Source of the DNA: Methanothrix sp.
GTDB taxonomy: Archaea > Halobacteriota > Methanosarcinia > Methanotrichales > Methanotrichaceae
NCBI GenBank assembly: GCA_028708055.1
Contig: JAQVZT010000204.1
Location: 1 to 5,176, forward strand
Length of the DNA: 5,176 nt
Direction: 5' to 3'
Below the pieces are notes generated by a model. It made no database searches. It was not told the origin of the DNA and was given only the letters and a program-made list of their open reading frames with translations. Every line of letters begins with the position of its first letter. Position 1 is the stretch's first letter. The translations under genes and the position numbers were made by a program. This document shows, piece by piece, positions 1-5,033 of this stretch.

Positions 1-3
1 AGA

Positions 4-78
4 TGCTCCCGTCGGGATTTGAACCCGAGTCGAAGGAGTGAGAGTCCTTCATGATTGGCCGAGCTACACTACAGGAGC
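4..78 (-). tRNA. tRNA-Glu, anticodon CTC
   Basis: The minus strand folds into a full cloverleaf of 75 nt. The acceptor stem is GCTCCTG with CGGGAGC, including one T-G pair. The anticodon stem is AAGGA/TCCTT around the loop CTCTCAC, which places CTC at positions 34-36 and reads Glu codon GAG. The T arm carries GGTTCAAAT. The discriminator base is A at position 4. CCA is not encoded, because the next bases on the minus strand are TCT; this is common in archaea and means CCA is added after transcription. The gene lies 27 bp after the stop codon of the endonuclease III gene on the same strand, so it may be read from that gene's transcript or from its own promoter inside the end of that gene. Confidence 0.95.
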
Positions 79-101
79 GCGGAATGGGGGTGGTTTTACT
101 A

Positions 102-109
102 TCATTTAA
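102..109 (-). promoter_or_regulatory. Possible TATA box for tRNA-Glu
   Basis: The minus strand reads TTAAATGA, centred about 27 bp before the tRNA-Glu 5' end, which is the usual archaeal TATA spacing. It overlaps the TAA stop codon of the endonuclease III gene. The match to the consensus is only moderate. Confidence 0.35.
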
Positions 110-804
110 GGCTTTTGGCCATGCAGGTAATAGTCGCAGCAATCTTGCAGAGGGCACACCTCATGCCTGGGATTTCGCGCCCGGCAAATCCTCCGGCCAT
201 GAGTTATCAGATTCAGATGAAAGGAGAGATACTTATCCACAGGAACCACTCGCTCCAGGATGCTCTGCGCCTTCTCCAGCGCGACAGACTCACCTACGAG
301 CCCCAGCCGCCGGCAGATGCGATAAACATGCGTGTCCACCGGCAGGAAAGGCATGAAAAAGGCGAAGAGAAGAACTACAGATGCAGTCTTGGGCCCAACG
401 CCCGGAAGGGAAAGAAGATATGCCATGGCCTGCTCTTTTTTCATATCTGCCAGGAAGGAGAGGGAAATTGTTTCCGCATCCTGCTTGATCCTGAAGAGGG
501 CTTCCTTGGTCCGCCGGGCTTTGATCTCCGCCAGGCCTCCGGCACGAATGCTCTCCGCCACCGCCTCATCTGTTGCCGCCAGCACCTGCTCATAATCGGA
601 AAAGGTGCTCTTCAGCCGGGCAAAGGCCCGCAGGCTGTTGGTATCGCTGGTGTTCTGGGAGAGGATGGTCATCACCAGCAGGTCCACAGGATCCCGTTCC
701 TCCGCCTGCGGTATGCCGTACAGCTCCTCCAGAAGACTGATGCACTTCGCTGCCCTTTGCCTTACCGTATTGTAAGCCATATTGGAAGAGAGAATGATGG
801 ACAT
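106..804 (-). CDS. nth: Endonuclease III-type DNA glycosylase/AP lyase with an altered Fe-S motif
   Basis: This is a 232-residue base-excision-repair enzyme of the HhH-GPD superfamily. Family members remove oxidised pyrimidines and cut the DNA at the abasic site. Visible signatures are the family segment ILSQNTSD (47-54), the helix-hairpin-helix LPGVGPKTA (133-141) with the expected Schiff-base lysine K139, and the VDTHVYR strand with the catalytic aspartate D157. The C-terminal cluster motif has the normal spacing (x6, x2, x5), but the four positions read C207, H214, C217, C223, so the second Cys is His. Two adjacent Cys (222-223) are present. The length is slightly above E. coli Nth. The start is uncertain: ATG at 804 gives 232 residues, while ATG at 780 (MAYNTVRQ) would also leave the fold whole. 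An AGGGAG stretch sits about 20 nt before the first ATG, which is too far for a normal ribosome site. The neighbouring membrane-protein gene is divergent, with an 84-bp gap. Confidence 0.93.
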   Translation of the reverse strand: MSIILSSNMAYNTVRQRAAKCISLLEELYGIPQAEERDPVDLLVMTILSQNTSDTNSLRAFARLKSTFSDYEQVLAATDEAVAESIRAGGLAEIKARRTKEALFRIKQDAETISLSFLADMKKEQAMAYLLSLPGVGPKTASVVLLFAFFMPFLPVDTHVYRICRRLGLVGESVALEKAQSILERVVPVDKYLSFHLNLITHGRRICRARNPRHEVCPLQDCCDYYLHGQKP

Positions 805-888
805 CGCTTAAAAGCCTGGCTAATCTCCCTGCGGCTGCGCAGTCGACCTGGCAAAGGCTATTAACCAATAAAAGAGAGAATTTGCATA

Positions 889-1902
889 ATGGACTTTGCC
901 GATATCTACCCATTTCTCATCGCCCTGCTCATAGGCGCGCTCATCGGTACAGAGCGCCAGCGTCGGCTGGTCGAGGACAAGGTGAGGGGCGTGGCAGGAC
1001 TGCGCACCTTCGTCCTGATTGCCCTGCTGGGATCACTGTGCTCTGCTTTGGCCGTCCATTTCGGCTCTGGATTTGCCATTGCATCCATGGCCACATTCAT
1101 CATCCTGGTGGCTGCAGGATATGCGTCTTCCATCAGCACTCTGGGCAGGATCGATTTCACAGGAGCGGTGGCGGCGGTTGTCACCTTTGCCCTGGGAATG
1201 CTCTCCGGCTTTCCAGATAGCATTCTGCTGGCAGTTGCCCTGGCAATTATCACCACCTGGGTCCTGGCCACGCGAAATATCACTCACCACTACGTAGAGG
1301 TGCTGAGCGAAACAGATCTGCTCGACACCCTCAAAATGGGCATAATCGCCCTGGTCATCTACCCGCTCCTGCCGGAGGAGCCCATGGGACCCTGGGGCGT
1401 GCTCAACCCCCGTCAGATCTGGCTCTTCGTGGTGATGGTCAGCCTCATAGGATACGCAGGCTATATCGCGATTCGCATCCTGGGCGCGGAGAGGGGGCTC
1501 GGCCTCACCGGCGTTTTGGGCGGCCTGGTATCCAGCACCGCAGTCACCTCATCGATGGCGGCGGAAGTTAAAGAGAACCGCGATATACTGCCATCCGCGG
1601 TCTTCGCCACGGCCATCGCGAGCTGCACCATGTTCCCGAGAATCCTTTTCATAGTGCTGGTAGTAAACAGGGACCTCTTCTTCGCCCTTCTGCCTGAGCT
1701 GCTGCTCATGACAATAGTGGGCTCGGCGCTGGCCTATGTGCTGGTAAGAAAGAACACCTCACTGGGAAGGGAGGTGAAGGTCAAAGACCCATTCCGCATC
1801 ATACCGGCGCTGAAGTTTGGCGCGTTTTTCGCCTTTGTGCTCATTATCTCAAAGCTGGCCAATGTCTATTTCGGAAATGTGGAATTTATGCTACGGGAAT
1901 AG
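889..1902 (+). CDS. MgtC/DUF4010 membrane protein, main part, reading frame broken near its end
   Basis: This is a polytopic membrane protein of the MgtC/SapB plus DUF4010 architecture; transport or magnesium-related roles have been suggested for the family, but none is shown here. Residues 8-26 (FLIALLIGALIGTERQRR) match the MgtC opening, where a hydrophobic helix ends in a G-x-E-R-x-R-R turn. Several hydrophobic helices follow to about residue 120. The DUF4010-like half starts around residue 140 and includes the small-residue-rich stretch GVLGGLVSSTAVTSSMA near residues 205-221. The ORF ends at TAG 1900-1902 after residue 337, but the last seven residues (from V331) do not look like membrane protein. 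The natural continuation is in another frame from 1881. Restoring one base near 1879-1881 gives a protein of about 418 residues, the usual length for this architecture. ATG 889 follows a weak AGAGAG. The protein may be made truncated, or the shift may be a sequencing error. Confidence 0.85.
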   Translation: MDFADIYPFLIALLIGALIGTERQRRLVEDKVRGVAGLRTFVLIALLGSLCSALAVHFGSGFAIASMATFIILVAAGYASSISTLGRIDFTGAVAAVVTFALGMLSGFPDSILLAVALAIITTWVLATRNITHHYVEVLSETDLLDTLKMGIIALVIYPLLPEEPMGPWGVLNPRQIWLFVVMVSLIGYAGYIAIRILGAERGLGLTGVLGGLVSSTAVTSSMAAEVKENRDILPSAVFATAIASCTMFPRILFIVLVVNRDLFFALLPELLLMTIVGSALAYVLVRKNTSLGREVKVKDPFRIIPALKFGAFFAFVLIISKLANVYFGNVEFMLRE

Positions 1903-2144
1903 TCTCAGGCCTTGCTGATGTAGACGCCATTGCTCTGACCATGGCCTCCCTGGCCGGGTCGACCGTCTCTCCATCGGTGGCAGCTGCCACAATCAGCCTG
2001 GCTGCCATAACCAATACCCTTGTCAAGCTCTGCATAGCTTATGTGCTTGGAACAAAAGAATTCGGCAACAGGATGGCATTGATACTTCTCCCAACGACCG
2101 CGGTGGGACTCGCCATTCTATTGTTATTTCAAAAATTGCTTTAG
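1881..2144 (+). pseudogene. Displaced C-terminal 87 residues of the MgtC/DUF4010 protein
   Basis: From 1881 the frame reads GIYATGIVSGLADVDAIALT and then runs through two hydrophobic segments to a TAA at 2142-2144. It has no start codon where the homology begins; the first ATG is internal, at 1941, and would give a 67-residue piece. The sequence is the expected tail of the upstream gene: it carries on directly after residue N330 (codon 1876-1878) once one base is added to the two bases GT at 1879-1880. The surrounding bases (AATGTGGAATTT) do not form a classical slippery heptamer, so programmed frameshifting is not favoured. A one-base deletion in the genome or in the assembly is the simplest reading. 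No stop codon interrupts the tail, so any true mutation is recent. Confidence 0.82.
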
Positions 2145-2188
2145 AAAACTTGCCACTGAAAAAGGCCATTTAGAATCATTCGAAATAA

Positions 2189-2262
2189 TGGGCCCGACGC
2201 GATTCGAACGCGTGATCCCCGCCGTGTAAGGGCGATGTCATAACCAGCTAGACCACGGGCCC
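2189..2262 (-). tRNA. tRNA-Val, anticodon TAC
   Basis: The minus strand folds into a 74-nt cloverleaf. The acceptor stem is GGGCCCG with CGGGCCC. The D arm is closed by GTC/GAC, and the anticodon stem is TCGCC/GGCGG around the loop CTTACAC. That places TAC at positions 34-36, which reads Val codon GTA and, by wobble, others. The T arm is ACGCG-TTCGAAT-CGCGT. The discriminator is A at 2189 and CCA is not encoded. No intron is visible. The gene is flanked by plus-strand genes on both sides, so it should be transcribed alone from its own promoter. Confidence 0.96.
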
Positions 2263-2284
2263 TGCCCCTTCCACTATCTCCTCG

Positions 2285-2292
2285 TAATATTA
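2285..2292 (-). promoter_or_regulatory. TATA box for tRNA-Val
   Basis: The octamer TAATATTA is centred about 26 bp upstream of the tRNA-Val 5' end on the minus strand, the standard archaeal TATA distance. The sequence is its own reverse complement, so orientation rests on spacing alone. Confidence 0.6.
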
Positions 2293-2328
2293 GACCTTAT
2301 CGCTCGTATCTCTCGCAATTCCATCACC

Positions 2329-2336
2329 TATATAAA
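2329..2336 (+). promoter_or_regulatory. TATA box for the thioesterase gene
   Basis: TATATAAA is a near-ideal archaeal TATA box. Transcription would start about 26-27 bp after its centre, around 2359, only some 9 nt before the ATG at 2368. The mRNA is therefore predicted to be almost leaderless, in line with the lack of a good ribosome site. Promoter and start codon support each other. Confidence 0.7.
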
Positions 2337-2367
2337 TCCGTTTTCGGTGAATAGGGTATCGGTATAA

Positions 2368-2799
2368 ATGAGTTATCTCAACGAAATTCGCAAGCGGGGC
2401 AGCGATGCCAACCCATTCTTCCGCCTGATGGGCATAGAAATCGGCTCTTACGGCAACGGCGAAGCAGAGCTGCATATGCCGGTGCGCCCGGACATGCATA
2501 ACGGAGTGGGATGGCTTCAGGGCGGCCTTTACACCGCCCTCTGCGACGAGGCCATGGCTCTAGCCCTCTTTACCATACTGGAAGAGGAGACCGCCATCGC
2601 CACCATATCAGAGAGCACCTCCTTCCTTCAGGGTGTACGAAGCGGCAGAATCACCGCCCGGGCGAGAGTAGTCAAGAAAGGGAGAAGAGTCTGCTTCATG
2701 GAAGGGTCGGTCAGCTCAGAAGAGGGCATGCTTCTCACCGAGACCCGAGCATCTTTTGCCATCATGGCCAAAGCTACTAAAGTCCATAGACCGGGATAG
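2368..2799 (+). CDS. PaaI-family hotdog-fold acyl-CoA thioesterase
   Basis: This is a 143-residue single-domain hotdog protein, the normal size for PaaI/YdiI-like thioesterases, which hydrolyse acyl-CoA or aryl-CoA esters in the cytosol as homotetramers. The diagnostic segment is residues 44-62: HN (44-45), a Gly-Gly pair (52-53) in LQGGLYTALCDEAM, and D60, which aligns with the catalytic acid of the PaaI family, followed by E61-A62. The N-terminal NPFFRLMGIEI (15-25) is also typical of the family. Alternating polar and hydrophobic strands (79-134) form the rest of the sheet. The start at 2368 is set by the TATA box some 35 bp upstream; the next in-frame ATG would remove family sequence. The gene stands alone, with tRNA-Val divergent before it and the DUF1922 gene convergent after it. 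The substrate cannot be told from sequence. A role in detoxifying stray acyl-CoA is inference. Confidence 0.9.
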   Translation: MSYLNEIRKRGSDANPFFRLMGIEIGSYGNGEAELHMPVRPDMHNGVGWLQGGLYTALCDEAMALALFTILEEETAIATISESTSFLQGVRSGRITARARVVKKGRRVCFMEGSVSSEEGMLLTETRASFAIMAKATKVHRPG

Positions 2800-2852
2800 C
2801 TCAGCAAGCCAGCTCAGCAAAGCGGAAATCAACAGTTATTTTGGCTTCGCTG
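2798..2852. repeat. Short direct repeat and imperfect hairpin between convergent genes
   Basis: AGCTCAGCAA occurs at 2798-2807 and again at 2811-2820, three bases apart. The second copy overlaps the left arm of an imperfect hairpin: CAGCAAAGC (2815-2823) pairs with GCTTCGCTG (2844-2852) with one A-C mismatch and a 20-nt loop. It sits just past the thioesterase stop, in the 128-bp gap facing the end of the DUF1922 gene. A transcript-end structure is possible, but no clear T-run follows. Confidence 0.4.
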
Positions 2853-2927
2853 CTTGCCATGAGGCCGGATTCTGCTGAATCGCCAAATTGAGAGCTGATG
2901 CTGATAATGCAATCAGTTCGGCCAACG

Positions 2928-3137
2928 CTAAAGCCCGGCTGGCCGAAATCCGGTCATGCCGTGCCCCTCAAGCTGGAGCGTTCTCACTATCTCGCCAGCT
3001 GCATCGGCGTTCTCCGCCTGGGCCAGAACCTTCACCCTGCTGAGAAGAGTCCTCTTTCCACAGGGACAGGTTCTGGTCTTAGCGTCCTTCAGTGCATAGA
3101 GGTGACGACCGCAACTGCACCGGAAGACGATGAACAT
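2928..3137 (-). CDS. DUF1922 zinc-binding small protein
   Basis: This 69-residue protein matches the archaeal DUF1922 family, whose structurally studied member is MTH1184 of Methanothermobacter; it has a rubredoxin-like metal site and no known function. Visible features are an opening FIVFRCSCGRHLYA with C7 and C9, a second pair C24 and C26 in TCPCGK, and the family's later helix A-x-x-A-G-E-I-V-R-T-L (43-54). The two C-x-C pairs can bind one zinc. ATG 3137 comes 17 nt after the S8e stop codon on the same strand, so the two genes are very likely co-transcribed. No Shine-Dalgarno sequence is visible in that gap (it is C/T-rich on the coding strand), so translation may depend on coupling to S8e. 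The gene ends at TAG 2928-2930. Its place beside a ribosomal gene hints at a translation-linked job, which is inference only. Confidence 0.88.
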   Translation of the reverse strand: MFIVFRCSCGRHLYALKDAKTRTCPCGKRTLLSRVKVLAQAENADAAGEIVRTLQLEGHGMTGFRPAGL

Positions 3138-3154
3138 TAAAAGAGATGGAGGGT

Positions 3155-3538
3155 TTAGGCGGCAGGCAGCAGTATGGCATTGATTACGCCATCCTGGCCG
3201 GGCCTGTTGGTTATCCTGGCGTCTCCCATTTCTGTCTTGATGACAGCACCCTTGGTGAGGATGTTCCTTCTCATGTAGTGCAGATTGGCCTTATTCTCCT
3301 TAACGGTCTCAATCTTTACCATCTTGGACTTGCCCGTCACGGGATCGGCAATTGTAGCCACATCGCCGCGCAGCATGCGCATCTTTATGTCTCCGCCCTT
3401 GGTCTCGATCTTCTTGACCCGGACTGGAGCAATGGTGGTATCACTCTGCTCTCTGCCTATCTCGCACTTTCTCTTGCCCCTGGCGGGGTTAAGCTTTCCG
3501 CCGGTGGACTTCCTTCCATATTTGCCTTGCCAACGCAT
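3155..3538 (-). CDS. rps8e: 30S ribosomal protein S8e
   Basis: This is a 127-residue archaeal/eukaryal-type small-subunit protein that binds 16S rRNA. Family signatures are MRWQGKYGRKSTGG (1-14), a basic N-terminal arm that contacts RNA; RGKRKCEIGRE (20-30); TIADPVTGKSKMVKIETV in the middle; and HYMRRNILTKGAVIKTE followed by RITNRPGQDGVINAILL at the C-terminus. The length is normal for archaea. The start ATG at 3538 is preceded by GAGG on the coding strand (plus positions 3548-3551) with a 9-nt spacer, a proper ribosome site, and by a TATA box about 40 bp upstream. It heads a two-gene unit with the DUF1922 gene. Nothing looks damaged, which marks 3538-3600 as the edge of the stable core before the degraded region. 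Confidence 0.96.
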   Translation of the reverse strand: MRWQGKYGRKSTGGKLNPARGKRKCEIGREQSDTTIAPVRVKKIETKGGDIKMRMLRGDVATIADPVTGKSKMVKIETVKENKANLHYMRRNILTKGAVIKTEMGDARITNRPGQDGVINAILLPAA

Positions 3539-3577
3539 ATTACTATTCCTCAGATCGCAAATCCTCTTAGATGCACC

Positions 3578-3585
3578 GTATTTAA
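3578..3585 (-). promoter_or_regulatory. TATA box for the S8e-DUF1922 unit
   Basis: The minus strand reads TTAAATAC, preceded by the A-rich AACCA, which could serve as a TFB-recognition element. Transcription should start near 3555, leaving a leader of about 17 nt that just contains the GAGG ribosome site at 3548-3551. Confidence 0.6.
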
Positions 3586-3651
3586 TGGTTGTGGTGGGTC
3601 AGGTGGAACAGACTTTTGCTTTCATCCGTTGCGGCTATCGCAATAATTCCA

Positions 3652-3685
3652 GCTAACTCTGTTAAGTTAGCGAGACCGACTTAAC
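3652..3685. repeat. Two overlapping hairpins that exclude each other
   Basis: GCTAACT (3652-3658) pairs perfectly with AGTTAGC (3665-3671) around a 6-nt loop. GTTAAGT (3661-3667) pairs perfectly with ACTTAAC (3679-3685) around an 11-nt loop. The middle arms overlap, so only one stem can form at a time. The element lies a few bases before the DUF1156 remnant. It could be an old leader/attenuator, an operator or a recombination site; nothing in the sequence decides between these. Confidence 0.5.
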
Positions 3686-3805
3686 GAAGGGAACTTGCCG
3701 ATATGCCATCAATGCCGCGTTTGCCCGCGAGAAGTCCATCCGCCACTGCCGCCCTTGGCAGCGGACGGAGTTCAGCCGATAGTGACGGACAGACTCTTTT
3801 TGTCA
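3686..3805 (+). pseudogene. Remnant of the N-terminus of a DUF1156 DNA methylase
   Basis: DUF1156 proteins (COG1743-type, annotated as adenine-specific DNA methylases with a Zn-ribbon) begin with a motif close to LPI-x-AIN-x-x-(A/S)AREKSIRH, followed by a His/Trp-rich stretch and RRPLAA. Here NLPI is read at 3692-3703. After a one-base slip, AINAAFAREKSIRH is read at 3705-3746. After a further shift, PPLAA is read at 3749-3763, back in the first frame. The stretch expected between SIRH and RPLAA is missing. The order and identity of all three blocks fit the family. There are at least two frame changes and a deletion, and the rest of a protein expected to be several hundred residues long is absent, so no functional product is possible. 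The assignment is from memory of the family motif, not from a search. Confidence 0.7.
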
Positions 3806-3835
3806 ACCGGAAAATGCCACTGAAAAATGAGGTGA

Positions 3836-3985
3836 TTCTTTGGCTCTACTGATCTTGATCCAAAGAAGTCAGGTCGTGATGGAGGGGGCGTCGCAGAAGC
3901 AGTGATCCAGCATCTTGAGTTGGAGAGCGGGGCTGATGTCAAAGTCACTGGCACTCGGGAGCGATTTCCAGAAACTGCTCCCCCG
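3836..3985 (+). pseudogene. Remnant of the C-terminus of a DUF499 ATPase
   Basis: DUF499 proteins (COG1483-type, predicted AAA+ ATPases of about 1000 residues) end with a block resembling RF(H/Y)GS-V-x-LDP-x-R-x-x-RDAG-x-(I/V)AEE-V(I/V)QHL, then a strand V-x-VTLEIEA and a P-x-G-(A/V)P-x-x-VVRTV segment. The plus frame here reads FFGSTDLDPKKSGRDGGG, then VAEAVIQHL, then ADVKVTGT and FPETAPP, in that order and spacing. Resemblance then fades, although the frame stays open to 4255. A TGA at 3833-3835 lies directly upstream, so the rest of the ATPase is gone. GTG at 3902 could start a 117-residue product, but it would begin inside a conserved block and end in sequence without family features, so I do not call it a gene. 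The nearby DUF1156 fragment makes the assignment more likely, since the two families are usually neighbours. Confidence 0.6.
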
Positions 3986-4031
3986 GGAGGTGCTGGTCGG
4001 TGCGGCAGACTGCGCAGGCGCGCGCCCCGGA

Positions 4032-4047
4032 GGACTGACTGCAGTCC
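4032..4047. repeat. Perfect 6-bp inverted repeat
   Basis: GGACTG-ACTG-CAGTCC forms a 6-bp stem with a 4-nt loop in the GC-rich part of the degraded region. It has no T-run and no gene to serve, and may be chance in GC-rich DNA. Confidence 0.35.
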
Positions 4048-4436
4048 GGACGCGGGGTTGTGCCAGAGTTTCAGCGGCGCGCCTGACGGGACAGGGATCA
4101 CTGGACGCATCGGGGGAACTACCTTGTTCAAAGCGTGGCCCAGGCTGGAGGCTCTGGACCTCATTGCCTCTACCAGATCAGTGGGCCAGGCAAAAATGCA
4201 TAAGCTAATAAGCAAAACCCCATTGTCAAGAAGCTCATGGAGTTGGATGACGTGATCTCTGAGTATTTTGCCTGAAGCATTGCAATCCAGAATCCCGCTC
4301 ATCCAGCGATATCTCTAAAACCATAGGGCCGAAGACTTATGAAATCCATAAATCCATCATAGATTGCGGAGATGATCCTGCAGAAGACAGGAAAGACGGC
4401 CATGAAGAAATGATATTGGCCTGATTAGGTCCGCCC

Positions 4437-4580
4437 TTAAAAATCATCATCGAAAAAGTCTCTTTTATGCAGGGGACGGAAAACCCGCACATTTTTACTA
4501 GTAATAAGCACTTTTGAGAGCGCAGGATATCTCATCCATACCGTCTCAAGAAGCTTCCCATAATTCTCCGCATAAGCCAT
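4437..4580 (-). CDS. Small ORF of 47 residues, unknown function
   Basis: The minus-strand frame starts at ATG 4580 and ends at TAA 4437-4439. The product begins MAYAENYGKLLETVWMRYPA, continues through a short basic part, and ends in the charged tail RDFFDDDF. I do not recognise it. Its composition is protein-like: an amphipathic first half (residues 1-20) and few rare residues. The frame is also open for six codons before the ATG (GYTETS) back to a TGA, so it could instead be the C-terminal fragment of a longer lost protein. No ribosome site is visible. It lies 34 bp downstream of the 138-residue gene on the same strand and could share its transcript. Confidence 0.4.
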   Translation of the reverse strand: MAYAENYGKLLETVWMRYPALSKVLITSKNVRVFRPLHKRDFFDDDF

Positions 4581-4614
4581 AGATGTTTCTGTATAGCCTC
4601 AGCCAAAATTTGAT

Positions 4615-5031
4615 TCAAGACTTGGTATTATGCGGCAAAAGAGATGTTTCAACTAGGATTCTATCACAGAAGGCACTTATTTGCTCTGCATTCATTCCTT
4701 TGCTGGGAATCATCAAAACATGATATCCATCGTCGATAAGCCTAGTCGTTAAATCATGGAGCATGCTCATGGCCATATCAAATTTGAAAGAATCCGGACT
4801 CTTTAAAACGACCACTTTTTTCGAGGGAATTACAGCATCTACAACATAACCCCATCTAGTTGGGCGGTGTGTCAATACAACAATATCTCTTCGTTTTAGC
4901 TCCGAGATTATCCCCTCAAACTTCACCAATTCCTTATTTTTTAGTTCCATAGTCCTGGTTCCCCCAATAATCGAATAACTAGCGATTGATGTTCCACAGC
5001 AATAACAGACCGGCATCGGGCAAAGTTCCAT
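4615..5031 (-). CDS. Hypothetical protein of 138 residues
   Basis: I do not recognise this family. The frame is long for a region this AT-rich, and its composition fits a soluble alpha/beta protein. A charged helix (residues 29-49) leads to strand DIVVLTH (49-55), then HRPTRWGYVVDAVIP (55-69) and strand KKVVVLKS (71-78), a long helix (84-101), strand GYHVLMIPS (102-110) and a final helix (113-128). The order strand-VDAVIP-strand-helix-GY-strand loosely recalls DUF559/Vsr/RAP-type nuclease folds, but the acidic residue expected in the E-x-K strand is missing (VLK), so nuclease activity is not claimed. The start is uncertain: ATG 5031, ATG 5016, or ATG 4950, which follows a GGGGGA and would drop a Cys-rich opening (C4, C9, C11, C12). 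The gene is divergent from the partial frame at 5034. AT-rich codon use differs from the core genes to the left. Confidence 0.6.
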   Translation of the reverse strand: MELCPMPVCYCCGTSIASYSIIGGTRTMELKNKELVKFEGIISELKRRDIVVLTHRPTRWGYVVDAVIPSKKVVVLKSPDSFKFDMAMSMLHDLTTRLIDDGYHVLMIPSKGMNAEQISAFCDRILVETSLLPHNTKS

Positions 5032-5033
5032 AA

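Larger units (their letters stand above)
3600..4436. other. Degraded intergenic region with no intact gene
   Basis: About 840 bp between the S8e promoter and the small minus-strand ORF hold no complete gene I can recognise. Readable remnants on the plus strand are a DUF1156 N-terminus (about 3692-3763) and a DUF499 C-terminus (3836-3985). From 3986 to about 4200 the sequence is very GC-rich and shows no family resemblance in any frame, although one plus frame stays open from 3836 to 4255. At 4204-4275 a plus frame reads NPIVKKLMELDDVISEYFA and then stops, which looks like the tail of a real protein I cannot name. At 4262-4424 another plus frame is open (KTIGPKTYEIHKSIIDC, no good start) and ends in TGA. 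The pattern is that of several decayed genes joined together. Confidence 0.65.

Noticed and set aside
55..864. Long plus-strand frame opposite the endonuclease III gene
   Set aside because: It is the antisense shadow of a clear nth gene and also runs into the tRNA-Glu gene; its translation has no family features.
1900..1902. TAG ending the MgtC/DUF4010 frame as a pyrrolysine codon
   Set aside because: Reading through TAG does not reach the homologous tail, which is in a different frame, so frameshift is the correct explanation.
3146..3656. Plus-strand frames opposite rps8e
   Set aside because: They are shadows of a well-supported ribosomal protein gene with its own promoter and ribosome site.
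3902..4255. Plus-strand 117-codon frame starting at GTG
   Set aside because: It starts inside a conserved DUF499 block and loses all resemblance after about 3985. It is treated as part of the remnant, not as a gene.
3772..4302. Minus-strand open frame of 176 codons across the degraded region
   Set aside because: The translation is rich in Pro, Arg and Ser with no recognisable motif. It lies opposite the DUF499 remnant in GC-rich DNA, where long chance frames are common.
4299..4403. Minus-strand ORF of 34 residues (MAVFPVFCRIISAIYDG...)
   Set aside because: It is hydrophobic and short, with no ribosome site, promoter or recognised family; it is not better than chance.
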